A stretch of DNA of 64,000 nucleotides from Prosthecodimorpha hirschii (GTDB lineage Bacteria; Pseudomonadota; Alphaproteobacteria; Rhizobiales; Ancalomicrobiaceae): assembly GCF_001305515.1 (NCBI RefSeq), contig NZ_LJYW01000001.1, forward strand, positions 4,109,914 to 4,173,913, read 5' to 3'. A model generated the notes under the pieces. The model was not told where the DNA came from, made no database searches, and saw only the letters and a program-made list of their open reading frames with translations. Made by a program: the position numbers and the translations under genes. Within the stretch, counting starts at the first letter, position 1. Each line of letters starts with the position of its first letter. Below are positions 1-10,629 of this stretch, in pieces.

Positions 1-146
1 TGTTGACCTTGCGCAAGGAATGGGCGCCAAGATGATATTTTCCTGACCGATGCCGCTTGCGGAGGAGCGCAACCCCTCCCATATTGTCGATGACCGCCGC
101 AGTCCTGATGCGGTGGACCGTATCGATTTCGAAAGGGAACTCACCG

Positions 147-944
147 ATGTCGAACTTCGGGAACCAGTACGCGCGGTTCGGCTCGACCGTGGCGCGCGCG
201 GATGCCCAGGCCATCGATCAGGGCCTGCGCTCCTACATGCTCTCGATCTACAACTACATGACGATCGGCGTGGCCGTCACCGGCCTTGCGGCGTTCTTCA
301 TCTACACGCTGTCGATCACCACGCCGGGCGCGGCCGATGCCGTGCAGACCCTGCGCGGCGGCGTCGCGCTGACCCAGTTCGGCTACACGCTGTTCGTCAG
401 CCCGCTGAAGTGGGTGATCATGTTCGCGCCGCTCGGCCTCGTGTTCTTCCTGGGCTTCCGCGTCCAGACCATGAGCGTGGCGGCGGCGCAGGGCGTGTTC
501 TGGCTCTACGCGGCCCTGGTCGGCGTATCGCTCGCGACGATCTTCATGATCTACACGCACGCCTCCATCACGCGCGTGTTCTTCATCACCGCCGCCACCT
601 TCGGCGCGCTGTCGCTCTACGGCTACACGACCTCGAAGTCGCTGTCGGCCTGGGGGTCGTTCCTGTTCATGGGTCTGGTCGGCATCCTGATCGCCAGCAT
701 CGTGAACATCTTCCTGGCTTCGTCGGCGCTGCAGTTCGCCATCTCGGTGATCGGCGTGCTGGTCTTCGCCGGCCTGACCGCCTACGACACGCAGAAGCTC
801 AAGGAAGAGTATATCTACGCCCTCGACGGCGCCGATCAGGCGACCATCGGCCGCTCGGCCATCATGGGTGCGCTGACGCTCTACCTCGACTTCATCAACC
901 TCTTCACCATGCTGCTGCAGCTGTTCGGTCAGAAGAACGACTGA
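147..944 (+). CDS. Bax inhibitor-1 / YccA family membrane protein
   Basis: A 265-residue integral membrane protein of the BI-1 (UPF0005) family. The N-terminus is short and hydrophilic (MSNFGNQYARFGSTVARAD), followed by about seven hydrophobic helices, and the protein ends in LFTMLLQLFGQKND. The family motif AYDTQKLKEEY lies between the last helices. In bacteria the family is implicated in membrane ion homeostasis and protease modulation, but no firm function is known. I start at ATG 147 because a gaaaggga purine tract lies just upstream and the family begins here; an in-frame start at 57 adds 30 residues without family resemblance. It stands alone, followed by a hairpin at 979-1006. Confidence 0.9.
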   Translation: MSNFGNQYARFGSTVARADAQAIDQGLRSYMLSIYNYMTIGVAVTGLAAFFIYTLSITTPGAADAVQTLRGGVALTQFGYTLFVSPLKWVIMFAPLGLVFFLGFRVQTMSVAAAQGVFWLYAALVGVSLATIFMIYTHASITRVFFITAATFGALSLYGYTTSKSLSAWGSFLFMGLVGILIASIVNIFLASSALQFAISVIGVLVFAGLTAYDTQKLKEEYIYALDGADQATIGRSAIMGALTLYLDFINLFTMLLQLFGQKND

Positions 945-978
945 TCCGGCCCGGCGAAGCTGGAAGCCATCCGTTGAC

Positions 979-1006
979 GGGGCGCGGTCCGCAAGGGCCG
1001 CGCCCC
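979..1006 (+). terminator. terminator-like hairpin after the BI-1 gene
   Basis: A perfect 9-bp GC stem (GGGGCGCGG / CCGCGCCCC) with a 10-nt loop starts 35 bp after the stop codon. The tail tcgcgtttc is only weakly T-rich, so intrinsic termination is plausible but unproven. Confidence 0.45.
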
Positions 1007-1107
1007 TCGCGTTTCGGGCAGCGCGACCCGGCCCGCGCCGACCCTGCAGGGCAGCCGCGACCGCCGCGGCCGTTGCATGCGCGCCCGCCGACCGCTAGGC
1101 CTCACCG

Positions 1108-1995
1108 ATGAACGCGCGCAGCCTCGGTCTCGGCCTGATCCCGGCCCTCTTCGTCTTCCTGTGGTCGACCGGCTGGGTCGCGGCGCGCTACGTGACGCCC
1201 TATGCGGATCCGCTGACCTTCCTGGCCGTGCGCTTCGGCCTCGCCGCCGTGCTGATCGGCACCTATGCGCTGACCTTCGGCGCCGGCCTGCCGCGCGATC
1301 CGCGCTTCATCCTGCATGCCCTGATCACCGGCGCGCTGCTGCACGGCCTCTATCTCGGCGGCGTCTGGTGGGCGATCGCCCACGGCATCCCGGCCGGCCT
1401 CTCCGCCCTGATCGCATCGGTCCAGCCGCTCCTGACGGCCTTGCTGGCGCCGCGCCTGCTCGGCGAGATGCTGACCACCCGCCGCAAGCTCGGCGTCGCG
1501 CTCGGCTTCATCGGTCTCGTCATCGCGCTGTCGCCGAAGCTCGCCGGCCTGGGATCGGACCACGTCGCCGGCGTGCTCGGTCCGCTCGCCGTCAATCTCG
1601 TCGGCATGGTGGCGGTGACGGCCGGCACCTTCTGGCAGAAGCGCTTCCTGCAGGGCGGCGACCTGCGCACCATCGCGGCGCTGCAATATTGCGCCGCCTT
1701 CGCGACCGTCGCGCCGCTGGCCTTGGCGACCGAATCCCTGCGCTTCGAACCGACCCCGGAGCTGTTCTTCGCGCTGGCCTGGTCGGTGCTGGTGCTGTCG
1801 ATCCTGACCATCGCCCTCTACCTGTTCCTGATCCGGCGCGGCGAGGTCAGCCGGGCCGCCGTGCTGATCTATCTGGTGCCGCCGGTCTCCGCCCTGCAGG
1901 CCTGGGCGCTGATCGGGGAGATGCTGACCCCGATCCAGTTCGCCGGCATGGCCGTAACGGTTGCCGGGGTGGCGCTCGCCTCGAGCCGCGGCTGA
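1108..1995 (+). CDS. EamA/DMT-superfamily transporter
   Basis: 295 residues with about ten hydrophobic segments arranged as two EamA repeats, the usual drug/metabolite transporter layout in the inner membrane. The N-terminus (LFVFLWSTGWVAARY) and the mid-protein segment PLLTALLAPRLLGE are typical of the family. The substrate cannot be read from sequence; relatives export amino acids or other small metabolites. It stands alone between the BI-1 gene and the acyl-CoA dehydrogenase. A second, unrelated-in-detail DMT transporter is at 15983-16897. Confidence 0.88.
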   Translation: MNARSLGLGLIPALFVFLWSTGWVAARYVTPYADPLTFLAVRFGLAAVLIGTYALTFGAGLPRDPRFILHALITGALLHGLYLGGVWWAIAHGIPAGLSALIASVQPLLTALLAPRLLGEMLTTRRKLGVALGFIGLVIALSPKLAGLGSDHVAGVLGPLAVNLVGMVAVTAGTFWQKRFLQGGDLRTIAALQYCAAFATVAPLALATESLRFEPTPELFFALAWSVLVLSILTIALYLFLIRRGEVSRAAVLIYLVPPVSALQAWALIGEMLTPIQFAGMAVTVAGVALASSRG

Positions 1996-2149
1996 TCGGC
2001 ACGCCTCCCGCCGAATTGGCCGCGCGCGGCCCCTTGCGGCGAAAGGCCCACGAAGGTCGCGCTTGCGGTCCTCGCCGGCATCCATATTTTCCCGCACCGC
2101 AACACGTGCGACAGTGACGCGGACGCCGCCGCGTTCCGGGGAGGTTCAG

Positions 2150-3832
2150 ATGACACTCGCAGCCGTTTCGCTCGATCCCGCGCCCGCCCTGATCCCGGCC
2201 GCCCGTGCCGCCGTCGGCGCGCTCGACCGGTTCCTCGACCGCGCCCGCGACCGGGTCCGCGCCCGGGTCGAGAAGGACGGCCGCATCTCGGCCGATCTGG
2301 TCGATCGCGAGCAGCGCGCCGCCCATGGCCTCGCCTGGCTGGCCACTTACGTGGAATCGCTGCGCGAGATGGCCGGCTATGCCGAGCGCCTGAGCGATCT
2401 CGGCCGCTTCGGACCGGTCGAGACGGCGATCGTGCGCGTCGCCTTCGGCGAGTATCTGGCCCAGATCCCGGGCGGCATCCCGATGAACCAGGGCGAGTTC
2501 GTCCGCCCGGCCGATCTCGGCCTCGGCGACGCCGACCTGGCGCTGCTGCGCACCCCCGAGATCCTGCACCTGATCGAGACCGGCAACACGGTCGCCAACC
2601 GCGCCGTCCTGGTCGAGGCGATGACCCGGTCGGAGGGCGCGCTGACCGTCGGCGATACCGGCCTCGACGACACGCTCGACCAGTTCCGAAGCGAGATGTT
2701 CAAGTTTGCCGCCGACGCCGTCGTGCCGCATGCGCACGAATGGCACCTGAAGAACGAGTATATCCCGATGGAGGTGGTCGGCCAGCTGGCCGAGCTCGGC
2801 GTCTTCGGCCTGACCATTCCGGAGGAGTTCGGCGGGCTGGGTCTCGGCAAGGAATCCATGTGCGTCGTCTCCGAGGAGCTGTCGCGCGCCTATATCGGCG
2901 TCGGCTCGCTCGGCACCCGTTCGGAGATCGCCGCCGAACTGATCCTCGGCGGCGGCACGCCCGCCCAGAAGGCCGAATGGCTGCCGCAGATCGCCTCCGG
3001 GGCGGTGCTGCCGACGGCCGTGTTCACCGAGCCCAATACCGGATCCGACCTCGGCTCGCTGCGCACCCGCGCCGTGCGGGAGGGCGATGTCTGGAAGGTC
3101 TCGGGCAACAAGACCTGGATCACCCATCCGGTCCGGGCCGACCTGATGACGCTCCTGGTGCGCACCGATCCGAACCAGCCCGGCTATCGCGGCCTCTCCA
3201 TGCTGCTGGCGCCGAAGCCGCGCGGCACCGATGCCGAGCCCTTCCCGGCGGAAGGCATGTCGGGCGGCGAGATCGAGGTGCTTGGCTATCGCGGCATGAA
3301 GGAATACGAAATCGCCTTCGACGGCTTCACGGTGCCGGCCGACAACCTGCTCGGCGGCGTCGAGGGGCAGGGCTTCAAGCAGCTGATGCAGACCTTCGAA
3401 TCCGCCCGCATCCAGACCGCGGCGCGCGCCATCGGCGTCGCCCAGTGCGCGCTCGATCTCGGCCTGCGCTACGCCCAGGAGCGCATCCAGTTCGGCAAGC
3501 CGCTGATCGCCTTCCCGCGCGTCGCCGACAAGCTGGCCATGATGGCGGTCGAGGTGATGATCGCGCGCCAGCTGACCTATTTCGCCGCGCGCCAGAAGGA
3601 TCACGACAAGCGCTGCGACCTGGAGGCCGGCATGGCCAAGCTGCTCGGCGCCCGCGTCGCCTGGGCGGCGGCCGACAACGCGCTCCAGATCCACGGCGGC
3701 AACGGCTTCGCGCTCGAATATCCGGTCTCGCGGGTTTTGTGCGACGCCCGGATCCTGAACATTTTCGAGGGCGCGGCCGAGATCCAGGCGCAGGTGATCG
3801 CCCGCCGCATCCTCGACGGCGGCAACGGCTGA
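2150..3832 (+). CDS. mcd: acyl-CoA dehydrogenase, probably (2S)-methylsuccinyl-CoA dehydrogenase
   Basis: 560 residues. The C-terminal ~390 residues are a standard FAD acyl-CoA dehydrogenase: the FAD/substrate loop FTEPNTGSDLGSLRTRA, the segment RIQTAARAIGVAQCALDL, and the end motif QIHGGNGFALEYPVSR with a following IFEGAAEIQ. The first ~170 residues form an extra helical domain absent from ordinary family members. That length and extra domain match my memory of methylsuccinyl-CoA dehydrogenase of the ethylmalonyl-CoA pathway, and EtfBA, hydroxybutyryl-CoA dehydrogenase and a B12 adenosyltransferase are close by. The start ATG 2150 follows a ggggagg ribosome site; an upstream in-frame start lacks one. 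Family certain, exact substrate inferred. Confidence 0.8.
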   Translation: MTLAAVSLDPAPALIPAARAAVGALDRFLDRARDRVRARVEKDGRISADLVDREQRAAHGLAWLATYVESLREMAGYAERLSDLGRFGPVETAIVRVAFGEYLAQIPGGIPMNQGEFVRPADLGLGDADLALLRTPEILHLIETGNTVANRAVLVEAMTRSEGALTVGDTGLDDTLDQFRSEMFKFAADAVVPHAHEWHLKNEYIPMEVVGQLAELGVFGLTIPEEFGGLGLGKESMCVVSEELSRAYIGVGSLGTRSEIAAELILGGGTPAQKAEWLPQIASGAVLPTAVFTEPNTGSDLGSLRTRAVREGDVWKVSGNKTWITHPVRADLMTLLVRTDPNQPGYRGLSMLLAPKPRGTDAEPFPAEGMSGGEIEVLGYRGMKEYEIAFDGFTVPADNLLGGVEGQGFKQLMQTFESARIQTAARAIGVAQCALDLGLRYAQERIQFGKPLIAFPRVADKLAMMAVEVMIARQLTYFAARQKDHDKRCDLEAGMAKLLGARVAWAAADNALQIHGGNGFALEYPVSRVLCDARILNIFEGAAEIQAQVIARRILDGGNG

Positions 3833-3936
3833 GGCCCGCAAAACGGACCCGCAGAATTGGGGGGTTGGCAGACAGCCCCCCGTCATGGAGTTTCCTAACG
3901 GCAGGTTTTCAGGGGATTCTTGCCAAAAACTTGAAA

Positions 3937-3968
3937 AACCGGTCGGTGTCCCCGACCGGTTCTTTTTT
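3937..3968 (+). terminator. rho-independent terminator of the acyl-CoA dehydrogenase gene
   Basis: A perfect 10-bp stem (AACCGGTCGG / CCGACCGGTT) with a 5-nt loop is followed by cTTTTTT and preceded by an A-run, the classic intrinsic terminator, possibly bidirectional. It lies 104 bp after the stop codon. Confidence 0.85.
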
Positions 3969-4184
3969 ATGATTTGGCAGGTCCGTGGGCGGCGCCGGGG
4001 GCCTCGGCGAGGGCGCGCGGACGGCGCCGGGATCCGGTCGGTCGCCGGCCGGACGCCATTGCGGCACGGTTAACCGGCCCCCCGGATCGCAGGCGGTCGC
4101 ATTAACCCTCCGGTAGGAATGGTGTTGCTGACTGTAATCGTCCATGCGATGAAATGCATACACGGTGATTGCATGCTCTGGGCG

Positions 4185-4217
4185 AAGCCGGTCGGGACCT
4201 CCCGACCGGCTTTCGTC
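4185..4217 (+). terminator. orphan intrinsic terminator
   Basis: A perfect 12-bp stem (AAGCCGGTCGGG / CCCGACCGGCTT) with a 4-nt loop is followed by tcgtcttttt. No protein gene ends upstream on this strand after the terminator at 3937-3968, so the transcript it ends must start between about 3970 and 4180. It may mark the 3' end of a small RNA; see findings. Confidence 0.75.
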
Positions 4218-4413
4218 TTTTTGCGGCTCGGGCGACGGCGCGGGACTCTCGTTGTCAGGCGTGCTGCGGCACGCGGCGTGCTACGGAGAGGGCCGAACTC
4301 TTCCGAGGCAGGATGGGCCGTCGGCCGCCCCGCCATCCGACGGATCGTGCTGCCTCCATCCAGACCACGGTGCCCCCACGGGTGCATCGCGAGACCGCTC
4401 AAAGGAGACCCGC

Positions 4414-5256
4414 ATGCTGCCGCGAACCATCCTGGTCACCGGCGCGTCGACCGGCATCGGCCGGGCCGCCGCCGTGATGCTGAAGGCGCGCGGCTGGCGC
4501 GTCTTCGCGACGGCGCGGACCGAGGCCGACCTGGCCGCGCTGGCGGCGCTCGACCTCGAGCCGCTGCGCCTCGACTATCGCGAGGCCGGCAGCATCGCGG
4601 CCTGCGCCGAGGCCGTGCTGGAGCGGACGGGCGGCCGGATCGGTGCGCTCTTCAACAACGGCGCCTACGGTCAGCCGGGCGCGGTCGAGGATCTACCGAC
4701 CGACATCCTGCGCGCGCAGTTCGAGGCCAACCTGTTCGGCTGGCACGATCTGACCTGCCGGCTGATCCCCGCCATGCGGGCCAACGGCGCCGGCCGCATC
4801 GTGCAGTGTTCCTCCGTACTCGGGATCGTCGCGATGAAGTATCGCGGCGCCTATATCGCCTCGAAATTCGCGCTCGAGGGCCTGACCGATACGCTGCGCC
4901 AGGAGCTGCACGGCAGCGGCATCACGGTTTCGACCATCCGTCCCGGCCCGATCGCGACCCGCTTCGTGTCGACCGCGATGGCGGCCTTCGTGGCGAATAT
5001 CGACATCGACGGTTCGGCCCATCGCGACATCTACCGGCGCCGGCTCGGGCGGATGGAACGCGGCGGTGCGGGGCGCTTCAAATTGCCGCCCGAGGCGGTG
5101 GTCGACCGGCTGATCCATGCTGTCGAAAGCGACCGGCCGAAACCCTACTATTCGGTCACCGTGCCGACCTATGTGATGGACGTGGTCCGGCGCCTCCTGC
5201 CGGGCCGCGCACTGGTCGGCTTCCTGCGCCGCGTTTCCGATCGGGAAGACCGTTAG
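4414..5256 (+). CDS. SDR-family NAD(P)-dependent oxidoreductase
   Basis: 280 residues, classical short-chain dehydrogenase. The cofactor motif TGASTGIG lies at residues 8-15, the NNGAYG variant of the NNAG motif follows, and the catalytic Ser (CSSVLG) and YIASK pair are intact. The long C-terminus with SDRPKPYYSVTVPTYV is typical of SDRs acting on lipid-like or larger alcohols, but no substrate can be given. Start ATG 4414 has an aaaggag ribosome site 7 bp upstream. The 580-bp gap before it holds two terminators, so it is transcribed independently of the acyl-CoA dehydrogenase. Confidence 0.88.
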   Translation: MLPRTILVTGASTGIGRAAAVMLKARGWRVFATARTEADLAALAALDLEPLRLDYREAGSIAACAEAVLERTGGRIGALFNNGAYGQPGAVEDLPTDILRAQFEANLFGWHDLTCRLIPAMRANGAGRIVQCSSVLGIVAMKYRGAYIASKFALEGLTDTLRQELHGSGITVSTIRPGPIATRFVSTAMAAFVANIDIDGSAHRDIYRRRLGRMERGGAGRFKLPPEAVVDRLIHAVESDRPKPYYSVTVPTYVMDVVRRLLPGRALVGFLRRVSDREDR

Positions 5257-5487
5257 GCCTATCGGCCCTGAGAAGCTGGTCGCCGGACGGCGGGCGCCGG
5301 AATCGGTCCGGCACGGCCGGCCATCCGACCGCCCGCTTCCGGCGTATGCCGGGTCGGCGGCGTCGGGGGTTGCGGGCCTGCCGGCAAGCCGGCAAGGTCG
5401 CGCGCCCGGAGCCGGCCTGCGATCGATCGGGCCGCGGCCTGCTCGTTCCCGTGAATCGCCTGCCTCGCCGAGGCCGAAGGACCCGCC

Positions 5488-5679
5488 ATGGAAAGTATCG
5501 TCAACATGCTCGTGCCTTTCGCCATCCTGGCGGTCGGCGTCGTCCTGCTGCTCGGCCTGATCAACATGGCGCGCGGCGGCAGTCCGAACACCTCGCAGAA
5601 GCTGATGCGCTGGCGCGTCGGCCTGCAATTCGTGGCCATCGTGGTGATCATGACGGCGATCTGGCTGATGGGGCGCTGA
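5488..5679 (+). CDS. small HIG1-like twin-transmembrane protein
   Basis: 63 residues with two hydrophobic helices (about 8-27 and 44-61) around a loop containing SPNTSQKLMRWRVGLQF. That loop resembles the HIG1 domain (hypoxia-induced gene 1; respiratory supercomplex factors in mitochondria and alphaproteobacteria). In Hyphomicrobiales such a twin-TM protein commonly precedes the cobalamin adenosyltransferase gene, as here (82 bp apart, same strand). A role in respiratory-chain assembly is inferred only. Confidence 0.75.
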   Translation: MESIVNMLVPFAILAVGVVLLLGLINMARGGSPNTSQKLMRWRVGLQFVAIVVIMTAIWLMGR

Positions 5680-5761
5680 GGCGCCGGATCGCATCCGCAA
5701 CAGGGACAGACGGCCGCGCCCGGGTCTTCCGGACGGCGGCCCGCCAAGGGGAGACACGGAC

Positions 5762-6340
5762 GTGGTCGTCCTGAACCGCATCTACACCCGCACCGGCGAC
5801 GACGGCTCGACGGCGCTGTCGACCGGCGAGCGCCGGCCGAAATTCGATCTCCGCATCGAAGCCTACGGCACGGTCGACGAGACCAACGCCACGGTCGGTC
5901 TGGCCCGTCTGCACACCGGTGCGGCGGCGCCGGTGGTCGACGCCATGCTGGCACGCATCCAGAACGACCTGTTCGATCTCGGTGCCGATCTGGCGACGCC
6001 GGAGGGCAAGCCGGTCGCCTGGGAGCCGCTGCGCATCACGGCCGCACAGGTCGAGCGGATCGAGCGCGAGATCGACGAACTCAACACCGATCTGAAGCCG
6101 CTGCGGTCCTTCGTGCTGCCCGGCGGATCGCCGGCCGCCGCCCATCTGCATCTCGCCCGCACCGTCTCGCGGCGCGCGGAACGGCTGATGGTGCAGCTGG
6201 CCGGCCAGCCGGACGAGATCGTCGGCACAGCGGCGCTGCACTACGTCAACCGGCTGTCCGACTTCTTCTTCGTGGCCGCCCGCTGGGTCAACGATTGCGG
6301 TGCGGCCGACGTGCTGTGGGTGCCGGGCCAGAACCGGTGA
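5762..6340 (+). CDS. PduO-type cob(I)alamin adenosyltransferase
   Basis: 192 residues. It transfers the 5'-deoxyadenosyl group of ATP to cob(I)alamin to make coenzyme B12. The ATP-binding N-terminus YTRTGDDGSTALSTGER, the RIQNDLFDLGADLATP segment and the RxxRRAER-type helix (VSRRAERLMVQL) are all present, and the length is normal for the family. The start is GTG 5762 with an aaggggag ribosome site. The coenzyme would serve methylmalonyl-/ethylmalonyl-CoA mutases, consistent with the methylsuccinyl-CoA dehydrogenase-like gene 2 kb upstream. Confidence 0.93.
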   Translation: MVVLNRIYTRTGDDGSTALSTGERRPKFDLRIEAYGTVDETNATVGLARLHTGAAAPVVDAMLARIQNDLFDLGADLATPEGKPVAWEPLRITAAQVERIEREIDELNTDLKPLRSFVLPGGSPAAAHLHLARTVSRRAERLMVQLAGQPDEIVGTAALHYVNRLSDFFFVAARWVNDCGAADVLWVPGQNR

Positions 6341-6474
6341 TCCGGCCGGGTGGCGGGTCGCTTCCGGCGGCCGGCCTGCCTGAGGCCGGAGCCGGACGGT
6401 CGCCGGTTCCGGCCCTATCCGCGGCGCGGCTTTCGCGCCTATGATGGCCGATCGTCCGCCGGAGCCGGCCCCCC

Positions 6475-7194
6475 GTGTTCATTCCCCTGCATGATGCCAA
6501 TCCGCTGCGCCATGTCGCCTTTCCGTATGTCACCTGGGGGCTGATCGGCATCACGGTCGCCGTCCATGCCGCGATCTGGCTGGCGGCCCAAACCACGCTC
6601 ATTCCCAATGCCGAGACCGGTGCCACGGTCGCCTTCGGGGTGATTCCGAGCGTGGTCGAGGGCATCCGGCGCATGCCGGCCATCTACGATCTCGTGCCGC
6701 CGCCGGTGACGCTGGTCTCCTACGCCTTCCTGCATGCCGACATGTGGCATCTGGCCGGCAACATGGTCTTCCTCTGGGTGTTCGGCGACAATGTCGAGGA
6801 CGCCTTCGGGCATCTGAAGTTCCTCGCCTTCTACCTGGTCAGCGCGGCGGTGGCGGGCGGCGCCCATGTCCTCCTCAATCCGACGTCCGACCTGCCCCTG
6901 ATCGGCGCGTCCGGGGCGATCGCCGCCATCGTCTCCGCCTATCTGATCCTGCATCCGCGGGTCCGGCTGTGGATCCTGGCGCTCGGCCGGATTCCGCTGC
7001 CGATCCCGGCCTGGCTGGCGCTCGGCGCCTGGATCCTGTTCCAGTTCTACAATGTTGCGGTGCACCAGGGCGACAACGTCGCCTGGTGGGCCCATATCGG
7101 CGGGCTGGCGGCCGGTGCCGCGCTGGTGCTCGTGCTGCGCCGGCCCGGCGTCCGGCTGTTCGACACCGGAACCGATCTCGGCGCCGCCGCGTGA
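6475..7194 (+). CDS. rhomboid-family intramembrane serine protease
   Basis: 239 residues with about six membrane helices. The motif HADMWHLAGNMVFLWVFGDN (loop and helix 2), the catalytic serine in GASGAIAA and the partner histidine in AHIGGLAAG form the rhomboid dyad. The enzyme cleaves transmembrane substrates within the bilayer; its target here is unknown. It starts at GTG 6475. It lies between the adenosyltransferase and etfB on the same strand but separated from both by gaps of 134 and 363 bp. Confidence 0.9.
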   Translation: MFIPLHDANPLRHVAFPYVTWGLIGITVAVHAAIWLAAQTTLIPNAETGATVAFGVIPSVVEGIRRMPAIYDLVPPPVTLVSYAFLHADMWHLAGNMVFLWVFGDNVEDAFGHLKFLAFYLVSAAVAGGAHVLLNPTSDLPLIGASGAIAAIVSAYLILHPRVRLWILALGRIPLPIPAWLALGAWILFQFYNVAVHQGDNVAWWAHIGGLAAGAALVLVLRRPGVRLFDTGTDLGAAA

Positions 7195-7557
7195 CCGGTT
7201 TCGATCCCTTCGGTCACGTTGACTTGGCCGCACTGCATCATTAGCGTCCCAGCGCACTTTCGTGTCGCTCTCGACAAAGACGATCCGCTTCCGTCAGGCC
7301 AGGACGTCCTCTTACCGCGCTGAGGGTTCGGCGGATCGCCGGAACATCCCGAAGCCGGATGGACTGATCCGTGTGGCTCGGGATCCGGAACGGCCGAGCG
7401 CCGGTCTGCCTCCCGTCGGGGGCAGGGCGCGCGACGTCGGGTCCGCGGACGTCCGGCGCCACGGCGTCGCGTCGTCTTCGGAGGCGGCGGGGAATTCTGA
7501 GGGGCGCCGCCGGGCCCGGCCGGGTTCGCAAGGCGCCGTGAGACAGGGCTGTCGATC
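7195..7557 (+). other. 363-bp intergenic region upstream of etfB
   Basis: No convincing gene. A short open frame from 7262 has no ribosome site and arginine-rich shadow-like content. A possible promoter is TTGACT at 7219-7224 with TAGCGT 17 bp downstream at 7242-7247; the match to a sigma-70 site is weak. No strong hairpin was seen. Confidence 0.4.
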
Positions 7558-8307
7558 ATGAAGATACTCGTGCCCGTCAAGCGGGTGGTGGACTACAACG
7601 TCAAGATCCGCGTCAAGCCGGACGGCTCCGGGGTCGACCTCGCCAACGTCAAGATGTCGATGAATCCGTTCGACGAGATCGGCGTCGAGGAGGCCCTGCG
7701 CCTGAAGGAAGCCGGCAAGGCGACCGAGGTGGTGGTGGTCTCGATCGGACCGGCCCAGGCGGCCGAGACGCTGCGCACCGGCCTCGCCATGGGCGCCGAC
7801 CGCGGCATCCTGGTCAAGACCGACGCCGCGGTGGAGCCGCTGGCGGTGGCCAAGATCCTGAAGGGTGTCGTCGAGGCGGAGGCCCCGGGTCTCGTCATCC
7901 TCGGCAAGCAGGCGATCGACGACGACTGCGCCCAGACCGGCCAGATGCTGTCGGCCCTGCTCGGCTGGTCGCAGGGCACCTTCGCCTCCAAGGTCGTCAT
8001 CGACGGCGACGTGCTGTCGGTGACCCGCGAGGTCGACGGCGGCCTGCAGACCGTCAAGCTGAAGATGCCGGCCATCGTGACCACCGACCTGCGCCTCAAC
8101 GAGCCGCGCTATGCGTCGCTGCCGAACATCATGAAGGCGAAGAAGAAGCCGATCGACGAGAAGACCCCGGCCGATTTCGGCGTCGACACGACGCCGCGGC
8201 TGAAGGTGCTGACGACCGTCGAGCCGGGTGCCCGCAAGGCCGGCGTGAAGGTCGGCTCGGTCGCCGAGCTGGTCCAGAAGCTGAAGTCCGAAGCCGGCGT
8301 GATCTGA
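7558..8307 (+). CDS. etfB: electron transfer flavoprotein subunit beta
   Basis: 249 residues, normal EtfB length. The N-terminus [19 protein letters not shown] and [17 protein letters not shown] are diagnostic, as is the AMP-binding/recognition region with [20 protein letters not shown]. With EtfA it forms a soluble heterodimer that accepts electrons from acyl-CoA dehydrogenases and passes them to ETF:ubiquinone oxidoreductase. The etfA gene follows after 19 bp. The upstream acyl-CoA dehydrogenase at 2150-3832 is a likely donor. Confidence 0.96.
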   Translation: MKILVPVKRVVDYNVKIRVKPDGSGVDLANVKMSMNPFDEIGVEEALRLKEAGKATEVVVVSIGPAQAAETLRTGLAMGADRGILVKTDAAVEPLAVAKILKGVVEAEAPGLVILGKQAIDDDCAQTGQMLSALLGWSQGTFASKVVIDGDVLSVTREVDGGLQTVKLKMPAIVTTDLRLNEPRYASLPNIMKAKKKPIDEKTPADFGVDTTPRLKVLTTVEPGARKAGVKVGSVAELVQKLKSEAGVI

Positions 8308-8326
8308 GCGCGAGGAGACCGGAACC

Positions 8327-9271
8327 ATGACCATTCTTCTCGTCGCCGAACACGACAACGCGTCCCTGAAGGACGCCACCCACAAGGCGCTCTCGGCCGC
8401 CCAGGCCATGGGCGGCGACATCCAAGTGCTGGTCGCGGGCGAGAATGCCGCCGCGGCGGCCCAGGAGGCCGCCGGCCTTGCCGGGGTCGCCAAGGTGCTG
8501 CATGCCGAAGGTGCCGGCCTCGCCCATGCGCTGGCCGAGCCGCTGTCGGCGCTGATCGTCTCGCTCGCCGGCCCCTATGACGCGATCGTCGCCCCGGCCA
8601 CCACGACCGGCAAGAACGTCATGCCGCGCGTCGCCGCGCTGCTCGACGTGATGCAGATCTCGGACGTGACCAAGGTCGTCTCCGCCGACACCTTCGAGCG
8701 GCCGATCTATGCCGGCAACGCCACCCAGACCGTGCAGTCGACCGACGCCAAGAAGGTCGTCACCGTGCGCATCGCCGCCTTCCCGGCGGCCGGCACCGGC
8801 GGCTCGGCCCCGGTCGAGACGGTCGGCGGCGCGTCCGATCCCGGCCTCTCCACCTTCGTCGGCGAGGAACTGTCGAAGTCGGACCGTCCGGAACTGACCT
8901 CGGCGCGGATCATCGTCTCCGGCGGCCGCGCGATGCAGAGCCGCGAGAACTTCACGACCTATATCGAACCGGTCGCCGACAAGCTCGGCGCCGCCATCGG
9001 CGCCAGCCGCGCGGCGGTCGATGCGGGCTACGCGCCGAACGACTGGCAGGTCGGCCAGACCGGCAAGGTCGTGGCGCCCGAGCTCTATGTGGCGGTCGGC
9101 ATTTCCGGGGCGATCCAGCATCTCGCCGGCATGAAGGACTCCAAGGTGATCGTCGCGATCAACAAGGACGAGGAGGCGCCGATCTTCCAGGTCGCCGATT
9201 ACGGCCTGGTCGCGGACCTCTATCAGGCGCTGCCCGAACTCGCCGCCGAACTCGGCAAGCTCGGCCGCTGA
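8327..9271 (+). CDS. etfA: electron transfer flavoprotein subunit alpha
   Basis: 314 residues, normal EtfA length. The C-terminal FAD domain carries SGGRAMQS, the [13 protein letters not shown] segment, [20 protein letters not shown] and [16 protein letters not shown], all family hallmarks. It is the FAD-binding partner of EtfB, with which it forms an operon (19-bp spacer with a gcgaggag ribosome site). A strong hairpin at 9322-9358 follows and probably ends the transcript. Confidence 0.96.
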   Translation: MTILLVAEHDNASLKDATHKALSAAQAMGGDIQVLVAGENAAAAAQEAAGLAGVAKVLHAEGAGLAHALAEPLSALIVSLAGPYDAIVAPATTTGKNVMPRVAALLDVMQISDVTKVVSADTFERPIYAGNATQTVQSTDAKKVVTVRIAAFPAAGTGGSAPVETVGGASDPGLSTFVGEELSKSDRPELTSARIIVSGGRAMQSRENFTTYIEPVADKLGAAIGASRAAVDAGYAPNDWQVGQTGKVVAPELYVAVGISGAIQHLAGMKDSKVIVAINKDEEAPIFQVADYGLVADLYQALPELAAELGKLGR

Positions 9272-9321
9272 GAGGCGGTCGGATCGCGGCCGTGAGGCCG
9301 TGAGGCGGACTGTCGCAGGTC

Positions 9322-9358
9322 GCAAACGGGCGGGAGCCAGGCGTTCCCGCCCGTTTGC
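9322..9358 (+). terminator. terminator-like hairpin after etfA
   Basis: A perfect 14-bp stem (GCAAACGGGCGGGA / TCCCGCCCGTTTGC) with a 9-nt loop lies 50 bp after the etfA stop. A T-tract is missing (attgcc follows), so it may stall transcription or protect the 3' end rather than be a full intrinsic terminator. Confidence 0.6.
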
Positions 9359-9648
9359 ATTGCCGGCGCGGCGATCTTTGCGATCGCGATCAAGCCTTTC
9401 GGCCGCACCGGCCGGGACGGCCCCCTGAAAGCCCGCAGCGCAGCATTTCGACGATCCGACGGCTTGTACGCCAGACGGACCGCGTTAGGATGGCGGCCCG
9501 CTCGACGCCGCCCGCCGCGGCATTCGGAGACCCGGTTTCCCGGGCGGTGCCGCAACGGATTGCGGCGATGGATCCGGCATGGATCGCATTCCATGCCTCC
9601 GGCCGGCGGTCCGGGGGCATGGCACGCGATCGGAGAGCGAGACGGACG

Positions 9649-10530
<882 letters not shown>

Positions 10531-10629
10531 GCGGGGCGGGGCGCGGAAAGGGTCCGGTCATGGTCGTTTACGAATCGTGAAGGTGTGGCGTGCCATCCTC
10601 GTCCCCTGATCGATCTGGAAGCGGCCATC

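Noticed and set aside
50..1111. A long open frame over the BI-1 gene in another frame
   Set aside because: Arginine/histidine-rich shadow of the real gene; no family resemblance.
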